From assembly GCA_963754445.1 (NCBI GenBank), contig CAVWFT010000001.1, forward strand, positions 186,001 through 250,000: a DNA stretch of 64,000 nucleotides, read 5' to 3'. The notes below the pieces were generated by a model that saw only the letters and a program-made list of their open reading frames with translations, was not told where the DNA came from and did no database searches. Shown here one piece after another: positions 7,852 to 15,575 of the stretch. Each line of letters begins with the position of its first letter. Position 1 is the stretch's first letter. The position numbers and the translations under genes are program-made. The DNA is from Bog-473 sp963754445. Lineage in GTDB: Bacteria > Actinomycetota > Acidimicrobiia > Acidimicrobiales > RAAP-2.

Positions 7852-8511
7852 CTACTCGGAGCCGACGTCCATGTTTGGGCGACGTGGGCCGGAGTGCGCG
7901 CGGGCATCGATGTCGCTGAACTCGTTCAACAGGGTTGGTGAACTGATCTTTTCAGGAGCCCTCCAGGGGGCGGTGGGGGGCACTTTCTCGATCGGCGCCG
8001 TGAAGTGAGCCCGCAATCGTTGGAAACCCTTGAGGTCGGAACGATAGGACACCACATCCCAGAGATCGTCAGAGAGCGCCGCCAGATATTGGCCTGCCCT
8101 GGTTGATCGTTTCGGAAGGTCCGACGTGATGAGAATGATCGGGAGGGCTTGGCGTCGAGCAAGCTGCATCGCCATGAAGCCAGCCTTCTCGACCGTGTCC
8201 GTGCGACGCAGTGCACTCCGATCCTGTTCGTCGGGCGTTCCCCGAGCCAGGACGAGGAACGGCCGACCATTGCTTCCGGATACTTGGGCATCGACAGGAA
8301 ACCCCTCGATCCGGAAATTGAGCTTTTCGATTGTGGCCCCAGCCTCCTTCAGCCGGGCGATTGCCATGGCTTTGAAGTCGGCTCCTGCCCGAGGCGCGCG
8401 CGACTGGAAGTTCGCGCGCCGTCGGAGATCCGGCTCCTCGAACGGCTCCTGCCCGGCCCCATTGGGGACCTCAAACAGCCCGTCGAACCCGGAGTTCTTC
8501 ATTGGGGTCAC
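7852..8511 (-). CDS. possible nuclease-like protein, third gene of an unknown three-gene operon
   Basis: The 219-residue protein is not recognised with certainty. Residues 60-130 have the feel of a restriction-endonuclease-like core: a strand with Asp74 (GFPVDAQV), a strand ending LVLARG (85-91), then RRTDTVEKAGFMAMQL and IILITSDLPKRS. In a PD-(D/E)XK nuclease the second strand would read ExK; here it reads LAR, so catalytic activity is doubtful or the assignment is wrong. The 5' end overlaps the upstream gene by 41 bases, showing co-translation. The start is a GTG, with an ATG nine bases later. Confidence 0.6.
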   Translation of the reverse strand: MTPMKNSGFDGLFEVPNGAGQEPFEEPDLRRRANFQSRAPRAGADFKAMAIARLKEAGATIEKLNFRIEGFPVDAQVSGSNGRPFLVLARGTPDEQDRSALRRTDTVEKAGFMAMQLARRQALPIILITSDLPKRSTRAGQYLAALSDDLWDVVSYRSDLKGFQRLRAHFTAPIEKVPPTAPWRAPEKISSPTLLNEFSDIDARAHSGPRRPNMDVGSE

Positions 8512-9235
8512 CCGGGAACGGGGGCAAACCGAGCAGCTTGCGACGTTCGGGGAGTTGGTCGATCACGAGGTGACTACCGGGTGCTTCGAGGAGTCGATAG
8601 AGCTGAGATCGAGTAGGCACCGTCGAGACGCTCTCTGCGTCGGTGACCACGAGGTATCGGGCCGAGAGATCACAACTTCGTACCGCGGAGGCGATCGATT
8701 CGATGTCGGTTGTCATCCGGTTGATGGCATGAAGCCAATGGGCTCGGACAATCTCATCCGCGCCGTAGGAGCGCTCGTGTCCTCGACGCCCAGCGGGAAC
8801 GATCCACCCGCGCTGGACCCAATCATCGAACTGGTTATACGTGACCTGTGCCGCTTCGGCGGCTTTAGGCTGAGAGCGCAGAGGGGCAGAGCGTGAAGCC
8901 TCAAGTGCTTCTTGCCACTGCCCCTCCTCCAGTTCCTCGAGGCTGCTCTCGATAAGTAGCGCTGCCACCTGTGCTGGACCAACACGACGGCCCGACACGC
9001 CGATCTCGCTGGCAAGGTCCTGGAGTCGCGTCCAGTTGTCCTCCTTAAATGGCACAAGTCGGGTGACCGTCCAGGCGGGATCCGTAGGTCGCCCACCGCT
9101 CGAACGTAGACGCTGGTTGAACTCCTCACGCAGTGCAAGCAGATCTAGGGGACCCCCAATCGTCTTGGGTCCAACTTCGACGACTCGCGATGCGCCAAGG
9201 GCTTCAGCGATCCTCGATTTGTCTTCCTTCTTCAT
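8471..9235 (-). CDS. DNA-binding-type protein with MerR-like helix-turn-helix, second gene of the three-gene operon
   Basis: The 254-residue protein has a central MerR-like winged-helix candidate (AAEAAQVTYNQFDDWVQRGW, then GHERSYGADEIVRAHWLHAI; about 124-172). A region before it (LQDLASEIGVSGRRVGPAQV, about 71-90) resembles short phage or plasmid DNA-binding segments. The C-terminal 80 residues (SARYLVVTDAESVSTVPTR onward) look like a separate alpha/beta domain. It overlaps the upstream gene by four bases and the downstream gene by 41. It could be the regulator or the sensor of the cassette. The function is not known. Confidence 0.6.
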   Translation of the reverse strand: MKKEDKSRIAEALGASRVVEVGPKTIGGPLDLLALREEFNQRLRSSGGRPTDPAWTVTRLVPFKEDNWTRLQDLASEIGVSGRRVGPAQVAALLIESSLEELEEGQWQEALEASRSAPLRSQPKAAEAAQVTYNQFDDWVQRGWIVPAGRRGHERSYGADEIVRAHWLHAINRMTTDIESIASAVRSCDLSARYLVVTDAESVSTVPTRSQLYRLLEAPGSHLVIDQLPERRKLLGLPPFPGDPNEELRVRRAV

Positions 9236-9639
9236 GCGTCACCCTCGTCGCTGTAGTCGATGATTCCGAAATAGGTGCCGTCGATGACGATGCCGACCTC
9301 ACCTTGATCTGCCTCTCGTCCCATTCGACACAAGAACGCCCGCAGGCGTTTTAGAACCTCGTGGTCGCCAAGAGCCTCACCGGTCACGTACGACGTCACC
9401 ATCTGGGTGTCGTCGTACACCAGCTCGCCGCCACGCTGATCATCCCGCCAGACCCCCCGCCCGGGCGGGAAGGCCGTTGCCCCTCGGAACAGGTTCCCGA
9501 AGGTCGCGAGTGCCTGTTCAGTCCAGTAAGCCTGATCGATCAGTTCTCCGTGACGATCGACGCTCGGAACAAACAGAGTCACCTGCTCCACGCCTGCCGG
9601 GGGCCCAGCTCCGAGGGCCTCATGCAGCGTTTCGCTCAT
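9232..9639 (-). CDS. conserved-looking small protein, first gene of the three-gene operon
   Basis: The 135-residue acidic protein has no recognised function. Its most distinctive parts are VTLFVPSVDRHGELI (20-34), ATFGNLFRGATAFPPGRGVW (45-64) and MGREADQGEVGIVIDGTYFG (106-125), which read like a folded enzyme or sensor domain rather than a shadow frame. It is soluble. It starts with ATG right behind a strong promoter-like sequence, so the mRNA is probably leaderless. It leads an operon whose members overlap by 4 and 41 bases and sits in the first tRNA-bounded module. Confidence 0.6.
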   Translation of the reverse strand: MSETLHEALGAGPPAGVEQVTLFVPSVDRHGELIDQAYWTEQALATFGNLFRGATAFPPGRGVWRDDQRGGELVYDDTQMVTSYVTGEALGDHEVLKRLRAFLCRMGREADQGEVGIVIDGTYFGIIDYSDEGDA

Positions 9640-9645
9640 GGGAAC

Positions 9646-9674
9646 TTTCTATATCGAAAGAGGGCCACTGTCAA
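9646..9674 (-). promoter_or_regulatory. sigma-70-type promoter of the three-gene operon
   Basis: On the minus strand TTGACA (9674-9669) is followed by TATAGAAA (9653-9646), giving 15 bp to TATAGA or 17 bp to TAGAAA. The ATG begins only six or seven bases after the -10 region, so the transcript would be leaderless or nearly so. Confidence 0.55.
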
Positions 9675-9730
9675 CGGGGGGCAGGACGAAGCGACGGAGT
9701 TCTCGCGCCAGTTAGCACCTAGGGAATGTC

Positions 9731-9764
9731 CGGCCCCAGGAGGGTGTCATTTACCCGGCCGATT
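9731..9764 (+). repeat. 34-bp dispersed repeat (first copy)
   Basis: The segment starting CGGCCCCAGGAGGGTGTC and ending CGGCCGATT recurs at 32088-32121 with only a few differences. Its ends are partly inverted (CGGCC/GGCCG). It is not part of the tRNA repeat. It may be a decayed mobile-element end or a protein-binding site. Confidence 0.5.
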
Positions 9765-9790
9765 GGTCCCGATCCACTTGCATTGGTCAC

Positions 9791-9809
9791 GATAATGAAT
9801 GAACATTCA
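9791..9809 (+). promoter_or_regulatory. -10 element and TetR-type operator of the methyltransferase-tetR pair
   Basis: A -10-like GATAAT (9791-9796) runs straight into the perfect palindrome TGAATG-AA-CATTCA (9796-9809). The palindrome covers the expected transcription start. The second gene of the operon encodes a TetR regulator, so autorepression is likely. Confidence 0.55.
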
Positions 9810-9813
9810 GTTT

Positions 9814-10707
9814 ATGAAGGAAGATCACGAGAGCAGCACGGCGGCCTACATGGCGTTGTTTCGAGCGGTCGAGTCAGCCCGTCCAGCGGAAGCCCGTCTG
9901 TTCACCGATCCACTGGCCACCACCCTCCTGCCGACCTCGCTCCGGTTCGTGGCAGACGTCGCCCGACTCCCCCTGATCGGGCGAGCCGTACCGGCGATCC
10001 TCGACCTGGGCTGGCCCCGGACCCGCAGCTCGGGAGTCGTCCGCACTCGCCTGATCGACACCATGGTGCAGGAAGCACTCGCCGATGGGGCGATGCAGCT
10101 CGTGCTTCTCGGAGCCGGCTACGACAGTCGGGCCTACAGACTGCCCTTGGCACCCGATGTCACCGTCTTCGAGGTCGACCATCCCTCCACTCAGCGCGCC
10201 AAGCGGGCGCGCCTCTGCGTCTCGGGCGCATCGGTGGACCACGTTCGTTTCGTGGGCGTCAACTTCGAGCTCGACAACATCGCTGATCGGCTTGCAGGCG
10301 CTGGGTTCGACAAGCGGGCCGGGTCGATCGTGGTGTGGGAGGGCGTGATCTCCTACCTGAGCGAATCGGCTGTCGACGACAATTTCGAGTTCCTGTCCGG
10401 GATCTGCTCCCCGGACAGTCGGCTGATCTTCACCTACGTAGACGGCCGCGCCCTCGACGGCTCTATCGACTTCGAGGAAGCGAGACGCTGGAAGGGTTGG
10501 GTCCGGCTCAACGGCGAGCCCTTCGTCTTCGGGTTCCACCCTGACCGGCTGAAGCCCTACCTCGCCGAACGCGGCTTCCACCTCGACTCGGATAGAACGA
10601 CCGCCGAAGTGGCCCGCGGCTATCGGATGGAGCTCGGGCGCAGCGAGCAGGGTTCTGATCTCTACCGGGTGGCCGAAGCCACGAGGACGGACCAATGCCA
10701 AAGGTGA
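9814..10707 (+). CDS. SAM-dependent methyltransferase, leucine carboxyl methyltransferase-like (TIGR00027 type)
   Basis: This 297-residue class I methyltransferase carries the family hallmark VLLGAGYDSRAYRLPL (SAM-binding motif I), the acidic EVDHPSTQRAK strand, and VVWEGVISYLSESAVDD. The family methylates carboxyl groups or polyketide-like substrates; the substrate here is unknown. I prefer ATG 9814 over ATG 9799 because the latter would place the operator inside the gene and the family normally begins near 'SSTAAYMALFRAVESARP'. It overlaps the following tetR gene by 13 bases. Confidence 0.85.
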   Translation: MKEDHESSTAAYMALFRAVESARPAEARLFTDPLATTLLPTSLRFVADVARLPLIGRAVPAILDLGWPRTRSSGVVRTRLIDTMVQEALADGAMQLVLLGAGYDSRAYRLPLAPDVTVFEVDHPSTQRAKRARLCVSGASVDHVRFVGVNFELDNIADRLAGAGFDKRAGSIVVWEGVISYLSESAVDDNFEFLSGICSPDSRLIFTYVDGRALDGSIDFEEARRWKGWVRLNGEPFVFGFHPDRLKPYLAERGFHLDSDRTTAEVARGYRMELGRSEQGSDLYRVAEATRTDQCQR

Positions 10708-11366
10708 CCGACGCTCATCGCGAATCGCGGCGGCGCCAGATCCTCGACGCGTCGATCGACTGCTTTGCTCGTGAGGGATTCCACCGCACATCGATGACAC
10801 AGATCATCGCCGAGGCGGGAGTGAGTGCAGGAACCATCTACCTCTACTTCACCAGCAAAGAGGAGATCGTCGAGGCGATCGCTGAGGAACGCCATGCCTT
10901 GGAGTCCGCGTTGGCATCCACGGCGCTAGCAAATCCGGACACTCGTCAGGCGCTCCACGACTTGGCCACCGGATACCTCGATTGGCTTTCCGATCCCCTT
11001 GAGCAGAAGCGTCGACGTGTGACTGTTCAAGTGTGGACCGAAGCCCTTCGCAACGAACGGGTGGCGTCCATCGTGCGAGGCGGGGTCGCTCAGCGCCACC
11101 AGATCGCCGATTTCGTGCGGGCACGCCAAGACCGTGGGGAGCTCATCGCCGATGTCGACGCTGACGCGCTCTCGCGGGCCATGCTCTCGCTCATCCTCGG
11201 GTTCGTCCTCCAGCAGGCATGGGACCCCACCTTGGACATCGACGGCTACCGCGTGGTGCTTGGGGCGATGATCGACCAGTTTCTCCTCGTCGATCCGGGT
11301 GAATTCCCACCGAACCGGCGTCCTCGACCGAGATCCCCAGTCCGGACGCAGGAGGAAGCCGTCTGA
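10695..11366 (+). CDS. TetR/AcrR-family transcriptional regulator
   Basis: The 223-residue protein has a classical N-terminal TetR helix-turn-helix (ILDASIDCFAREGFHRTSMT, then IAEAGVSAGTIYLYFTSKEE). A ligand-binding domain of usual size follows (KRRRVTVQVWTEALRNERVA), with a Pro/Arg-rich tail. It is translationally coupled to the methyltransferase and probably represses both genes through the palindrome in front of the methyltransferase. Confidence 0.92.
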   Translation: MPKVTDAHRESRRRQILDASIDCFAREGFHRTSMTQIIAEAGVSAGTIYLYFTSKEEIVEAIAEERHALESALASTALANPDTRQALHDLATGYLDWLSDPLEQKRRRVTVQVWTEALRNERVASIVRGGVAQRHQIADFVRARQDRGELIADVDADALSRAMLSLILGFVLQQAWDPTLDIDGYRVVLGAMIDQFLLVDPGEFPPNRRPRPRSPVRTQEEAV

Positions 11367-11398
11367 GGATCGGCATCGATGCCCAAGTGGAGCATCCA

Positions 11399-11922
11399 GG
11401 TCGGGCCGTTCCCGGCAGGGCACAGTTGTAAGCACCTGACTTGATGGGCGTGATCCGACTGGTCGTTGTCGACTGGCTGGTGGCGAACAGTACATCGGCG
11501 TTCCGTCGTCTGCCGGAAGCCAGGACCCGACGTGTCAGGGCCGGTGATGTCGGCTCGCTCACCGAGGAATGTGACCGTCGCCAAGAGGTGCACGAGCGCC
11601 ATCCGCTGCGCATGGAGAGAGCCTGTCGATCGGACCTGGGTACCTGTCCGTCGACGGGCCTCACGTGGCCTGTCCGAGCGTGTCTTTACGTGTCTTTATC
11701 GAGAGGGAAGGAGAGGGTGCGTGAGGGAATCTGAGGGGAATCGAAACGCCGCCACCAGGGAAGTCCTCGGAAAGGCCCTGGTCAAAACGCCGAGAACCAG
11801 ACATTCGCAATGTAGAGGCCGTGGGTTCGAATCCCATCACCTCCACCAAAAGCCCAGGTCAGAGGGCTGAAGTGGGATCCCCCAGAAAATCAGATTCTCC
11901 GGCGTGTCTTTACGTGTCTTTA
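11399..11922 (+). repeat. tRNA-Ala att repeat unit, copy B
   Basis: The core 11804-11848 repeats the 3' half of the tRNA-Ala gene from the anticodon loop to CCA, with two compensating changes in the T stem. To its left lie paired CGTGTCTTTA sites (11679-11698), a purine-rich tract (gagagggaaggagaggg), and an inverted repeat ACCAGGG/CCCTGGT (11754-11782). To its right lie AGCCC-N8-GGGCT and a second CGTGTCTTTA pair (11903-11922). Weaker similarity to copies D and E extends left to about 11399, including 'cccggcagggcacag' shared with copy D. This looks like a junction between two tandemly integrated elements. Confidence 0.8.
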
Positions 11923-12005
11923 CGGGTCACGCCGCACGCGAATTCGGGGCCCCGTGCAGTGGGCACATTCGCAGGAATAGTGCGGTCGATTCTCGGGGCA
12001 GATAC

Positions 12006-12506
12006 TCAGAATTCGACTCGGAACTTGGGCTGGAAGGTCGCCGTCGTTGGACGAATGCCTGCGATGCGGTCGACTCGGTAGCTCCGAAGCGCTCCATGGT
12101 CGTTGACGACGAAGAGGATTAGGTTGCCGTCTTGGGTGTAGCGCAGTAAGTACGGCTCGACTCGCCGTGATCCCCATCGCCCGTTCTCAGCTCGGTAGTC
12201 GATGTCGACCTTCAGGCGGTTGACTCCGGCATAGCGGAGTAACTCGAGTGGGACGCCGCGCCTCCACGAGGTGATGGCCTTGGGTGCCTCCCAGTCGGGG
12301 TCCAATGTGCCGAGCGAGGCTCGGGGGAGCTCGACGATGCGCAGCGTGCTTGCGAGCCAGCCGAAGACATCGTCGAGAGTCGACCAGAAGTCGGCGAAGG
12401 GCGGCAGCGGTTGGGGGAGTTGGTGGCCGAGCATGTTCTCCCACTCGACTTCGATCTCCTCTCGAAACGGAGACGTGCGGATGGTGTCGATGGTCGGAAC
12501 GTCGAT
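12006..12506 (-). pseudogene. C-terminal fragment of a WYL-domain protein
   Basis: The frame is open from a TAG at 12507-12509. The first ATG (12434) gives 142 residues, but protein-like sequence begins before it (TIRTSPFREEIEVEWENM). The end has WYL-type phrases: LKVDIDYRAENGRWGSRRVE, PYLLRYTQDGNLILFVVN, SYRVDRIAGI. WYL domains bind ligands in regulators and helicase-linked defence proteins. The lack of an N-terminal part suggests a truncated gene left beside the att junction. Confidence 0.5.
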
Positions 12507-12662
12507 CTAAGCGTGGCTGCACTTGCGGGCAAGCACACTGTGTCCTTGCAGTTGCCCTGATCAACCGAGCCCGGCCCGAGCGTTGCGATCTCGACTTCGG
12601 CAGAAGTGACCGCCGGCAGGTTGGGCGTCAGGGCGGCGACCTGTACGCACATGCCGTGGATT

Positions 12663-12770
12663 TCAGCTGTTGGCCTGGGTGATGGAGCCGGGAGTGAGCA
12701 GGATCAACACGCCGTCTGGGTCGTGAACGGTCGCGATGGCTATGGGTCCGTTCGGAGTCAGTTGTCTGGT
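12663..12770 (-). pseudogene. short remnant of a glyoxalase/VOC-fold protein
   Basis: The phrase GPIAIATVHDPDGVLILLTP is typical of the C-terminal strand pair of VOC proteins. No matching upstream part exists in the same frame, and a stop interrupts just before it. Only the tail remains. Confidence 0.4.
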
Positions 12771-12804
12771 TCGCCGGGGCGAGCCGCCAAGTCCGAGGTC
12801 GTGG

Positions 12805-13362
12805 TCAAGCGGAGCATGCTGACACCACGGCCTGGCCGATCTTGTCGTCAAGATCCTCACCAATCTCGTCGATCTCTTTCGATCCCAATGAAGCAAAGAG
12901 ACTCGAAGGACGGTCATAGGAGATGTGGGCGCCGCCGACATTGTCGGCGAACACCGCCACCCCGAAGGGCGCGTAGAGTGCAGCTGCCGGATCGGCCTTG
13001 AGGACCCGCCGTGCGAGAAGCGGATTGCCAACCAGGTAGCGGGTCGCTCCGAGTGGTTCGCCGTTCAGGCTCAAAAGAGCACCTTGATCTAGCCGTGCCA
13101 GTGCCACGAACCCGGTCGGCCCGAAGTACGTAGCAACCGTAGATTCCACTTCAGCCCACGAGGCGTGTCGCATAACAAGGTCGAGAGACACGAGGGGGTC
13201 GAGAAGCGGGATCTGCTCGTCAAGGCGAGCCCTGGTGATCACAAAGTCGTGGCTGCTCTGGTACGTAATTCGGAGGGAGTACTGCTCGGTGTCGGTGTGC
13301 ATTGGCGTTGCCGTCTGAGCCGGCAGGTCCGCGTGCTTGAGGGGGGTTGGGCCGTTACTCAT
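12805..13362 (-). CDS. DUF302 domain protein
   Basis: The 185-residue protein shows DUF302 hallmarks: GPTGFVALARLDQGALLSL, ATRYLVGNPLLARRVLK, and a late 'AHISYDRPSSLFASLG'. The family is widespread, small and of unknown biochemical role. The ATG overlaps the last codons of the hydrolase upstream by eight bases, so the two form an operon. A truncated paralogue lies at 21.2-21.5 kb on the other strand. Confidence 0.8.
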   Translation of the reverse strand: MSNGPTPLKHADLPAQTATPMHTDTEQYSLRITYQSSHDFVITRARLDEQIPLLDPLVSLDLVMRHASWAEVESTVATYFGPTGFVALARLDQGALLSLNGEPLGATRYLVGNPLLARRVLKADPAAALYAPFGVAVFADNVGGAHISYDRPSSLFASLGSKEIDEIGEDLDDKIGQAVVSACSA

Positions 13363-14269
13363 TGCCAGTTGCCTTTCTGATCAGTTCAGCCACGGTTTCG
13401 GGCTGGTTCCACTGGGGCCAATGTGAGGCGTTTTGCACCAGGTGAAGCGACGGTTCCCTGAACAGCCCGGCTATCTCGGCCGCAAGGGTCGGGTTCAGAT
13501 AGCGATCCGCCACGCCAAAGATGATCGAGACCGGAACCTTGAGGCGTCCGATTGCACCACTGTCGATCAACTCGTCTTGTCTGAATAATTCGTCGAACAG
13601 ACCCCCGGTCCAGGCACGGATAGCTATGAGGGCATCGGGCTGGTTGGCGTCGCCGAAGAACTGCGGGAGGATCGACTGAACGGCCAGGCTGTCGGGGTCG
13701 ACGGCTTCCAACCCCCATTGGTCGGCGGTGTGCTGCAGCAGCCAGAGACGCTGGCCCTCGTCATTGAACATGGCGTCGGCGAGCGGTGTGAGTGCCGGAT
13801 CGGCGAGCAGTCGGATCATCTCAGGAAGGTGCAGTGCGGGCTGGTGCCCAAACATGGTGTTGAGCAGAACCAGATGGGCTAGCCGCTGGGGATGGGCGAC
13901 GGCGAACGCAACCGCGTCCGGCCCGGAAGCGTCGTGACCGACAAGTACGGCGCGGCCGATGCCGAGATCGTCAAGCACAGCCGCGAGTAGGGACCCATGT
14001 TCTTCGGGAGAAAATCCGACCGCTTTGGGGCGATCGGACCGACCGTATCCGAGCCAATCGAAGGCCACGGCCCTCCTCGGGGAAAGCAGCGGAAGAAGCT
14101 TGTCGTAGATCCGGTGATCGTCTGGAAAACCGTGCATCAAAACGATCGGCGGATCCTCACCGGGTATGTCGCGCACGAAGACGCTGCCGTGGGGGGTGGC
14201 GACTCGGCGCTCGTTGATGGACACATCCGGATCAGTCATAACTACTATCGATTCATCCCGCGTTGTCAT
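13355..14269 (-). CDS. alpha/beta hydrolase (epoxide hydrolase / haloalkane dehalogenase-like)
   Basis: The 304-residue protein has an alpha/beta hydrolase core with HGFPDDHRIYDKLLPLL (oxyanion HG region), a nucleophile elbow VGHDASGPDAVAF with Asp rather than Ser, an acid region IIFGVADRYLNP and the catalytic His in NASHWPQW. An Asp nucleophile points to epoxide hydrolase or dehalogenase-type chemistry; the substrate is unknown. I moved the start to ATG 14269, which has AGGAG seven bases upstream, instead of the longer frame. It is coupled to the DUF302 gene. Confidence 0.88.
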   Translation of the reverse strand: MTTRDESIVVMTDPDVSINERRVATPHGSVFVRDIPGEDPPIVLMHGFPDDHRIYDKLLPLLSPRRAVAFDWLGYGRSDRPKAVGFSPEEHGSLLAAVLDDLGIGRAVLVGHDASGPDAVAFAVAHPQRLAHLVLLNTMFGHQPALHLPEMIRLLADPALTPLADAMFNDEGQRLWLLQHTADQWGLEAVDPDSLAVQSILPQFFGDANQPDALIAIRAWTGGLFDELFRQDELIDSGAIGRLKVPVSIIFGVADRYLNPTLAAEIAGLFREPSLHLVQNASHWPQWNQPETVAELIRKATGNE

Positions 14270-14283
14270 TGGTGTCTCCTCTT

Positions 14284-14607
14284 TCATGTCGATGAAACTG
14301 TGCCTGCTCTTCTTCGATTCGGTGAGCGCTGATTTCCTTGACCATCGGGACTGGCACATCTGCACGCACTGTTCCGACGGACAGCTAGGTTTGCTGTCGG
14401 GCGTCCTCCGACTTCCAAGGAGGGGACGGCAGCAAGAGCGTGACCACGAATAACCCGAGGATGGTCATTCGACCTGTCAGCCCTCCATCTGTGGTACGAC
14501 GTCAGATCGTCGCCACTCGGGGGGAGCAAGTCCCACAACCGGTCGCCGGCGGTGCCCTCGATCATCAGTGACTCGGTCGCCGCGTGGTCGAACCCGGAGA
14601 AGTGCAT
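14284..14607 (-). CDS. uncertain small ORF coupled to the methyltransferase
   Basis: An ATG overlaps the methyltransferase stop (TGATG) and opens a frame of 107 codons. The first 50 residues look protein-like (SGFDHAATESLMIEGTAGDR), but the rest is low-complexity and Arg-rich, and I recognise no family. It may be a decayed gene. Confidence 0.3.
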   Translation of the reverse strand: MHFSGFDHAATESLMIEGTAGDRLWDLLPPSGDDLTSYHRWRADRSNDHPRVIRGHALAAVPSLEVGGRPTANLAVRRNSACRCASPDGQGNQRSPNRRRAGTVSST

Positions 14608-15398
14608 CAACTGGCCGATCGGACGAATGCACCGCGCCGCACTCCCAGGGTGCCGTCGGCGAGCGCTCCGGCGAGGTTGAGGACCCGGACGAATCCGTCC
14701 TCCAGGAGCATCGGCAAGGTGGGGCCCGAGGGAAGGCCACCGGCGAAGGTCGTGTCGAACCAAGAACTGGACCAAGCCGACTCGTCGACCCACTCGACCA
14801 GCTCGAAGCCTGCTCCGAGAACGGCGTCACGCAGGTCGTCAGAGGTGGCCAGGTGGCTGTCACTCCCATCCATCGACCACGGCAAGGGCCATGAGAGTTC
14901 CGCGTCCGATGTGCGGCAGACCTCCCACGCGGCGAACTTGGCTCGAGGCGCCAACCGTTGCGCGATCTCGGCGAACCACTCCCGCTTTGCCTCGATATTC
15001 ATCTGGACGTGCATGGTGTATCCGGCGTCAAACGGCCGCTCGGGCACGAGGTCGGCGATGTCGCCGTGGACGAACCGGACACGGTCCGACAGCCCGCAAC
15101 GTTCGGTCAGTTCGGCGGCCGCCTTCACGTAGACCTCGATGATGTCCACGCCCGTTACCCGGCAGCCCGAGGCCGTGGCCACCTGGCGGGCCGGACCGCC
15201 GAGACCGGACCCGATGTCGAGGACGGTGTCCGACGGCGACGGCATCAGGGTGACAAGCAAGCGCTCGACGGCCTGGGCACCTCCCACGTGGTACTGGTCG
15301 AGGTATTGCAATGCTTCAGCCGTCATTCCATCTGCCGTCGCACCTCCCGGCAGGAGTCGGTCGATAGTGGTGATCAGATCCTTCTCGGTATAAGTCAT
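14607..15398 (-). CDS. class I SAM-dependent methyltransferase (UbiE/glycine-sarcosine N-methyltransferase-like)
   Basis: The 263-residue protein has motif I VLDIGSGLGGPARQVA, motif II VTGVDIIEVYVKAAAEL, and FVHGDIADLVPERPFDAGYT. An N-terminal cap (YLDQYHVGGAQAVERLL) resembles methyltransferases acting on small molecules such as dimethylglycine, quinones or sterols. The ATG at 15398 is adjacent to GGAGTGAC. The substrate is not predictable from sequence. It shares orientation with the hydrolase-DUF302 pair but is separated by about 340 bases. Confidence 0.88.
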   Translation of the reverse strand: MTYTEKDLITTIDRLLPGGATADGMTAEALQYLDQYHVGGAQAVERLLVTLMPSPSDTVLDIGSGLGGPARQVATASGCRVTGVDIIEVYVKAAAELTERCGLSDRVRFVHGDIADLVPERPFDAGYTMHVQMNIEAKREWFAEIAQRLAPRAKFAAWEVCRTSDAELSWPLPWSMDGSDSHLATSDDLRDAVLGAGFELVEWVDESAWSSSWFDTTFAGGLPSGPTLPMLLEDGFVRVLNLAGALADGTLGVRRGAFVRSAS

Positions 15399-15575
15399 GT
15401 CACTCCTGGATGGTCGGGGTGTTATTTGGCGCGTATTCGCCGTGGTGGTCCGCAGGCAATCGGGAGGGAGTGGCAGCCGCCGGCCAATTCGAACAGCTGC
15501 CCCGAGTGAGGAGCCAGCTGGGGCCCGTCGAACATGGCGATCGGTGGAACTTCATTACGATCAAACGGTGCATAG

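Noticed and set aside
11661..11849. Minus-strand ORF beginning MVEVMGFEPTAST over att copy B (and a similar one at 53466-53720)
   Set aside because: It is the antisense translation of the tRNA 3' fragment and its conserved surroundings. The similarity between copies comes from the DNA repeat, not from a protein.
14284..14793. Longer minus-strand ORF overlapping the methyltransferase 3' end
   Set aside because: Most of it is a shadow of the methyltransferase; only the part after the methyltransferase stop was kept, as a low-confidence ORF.
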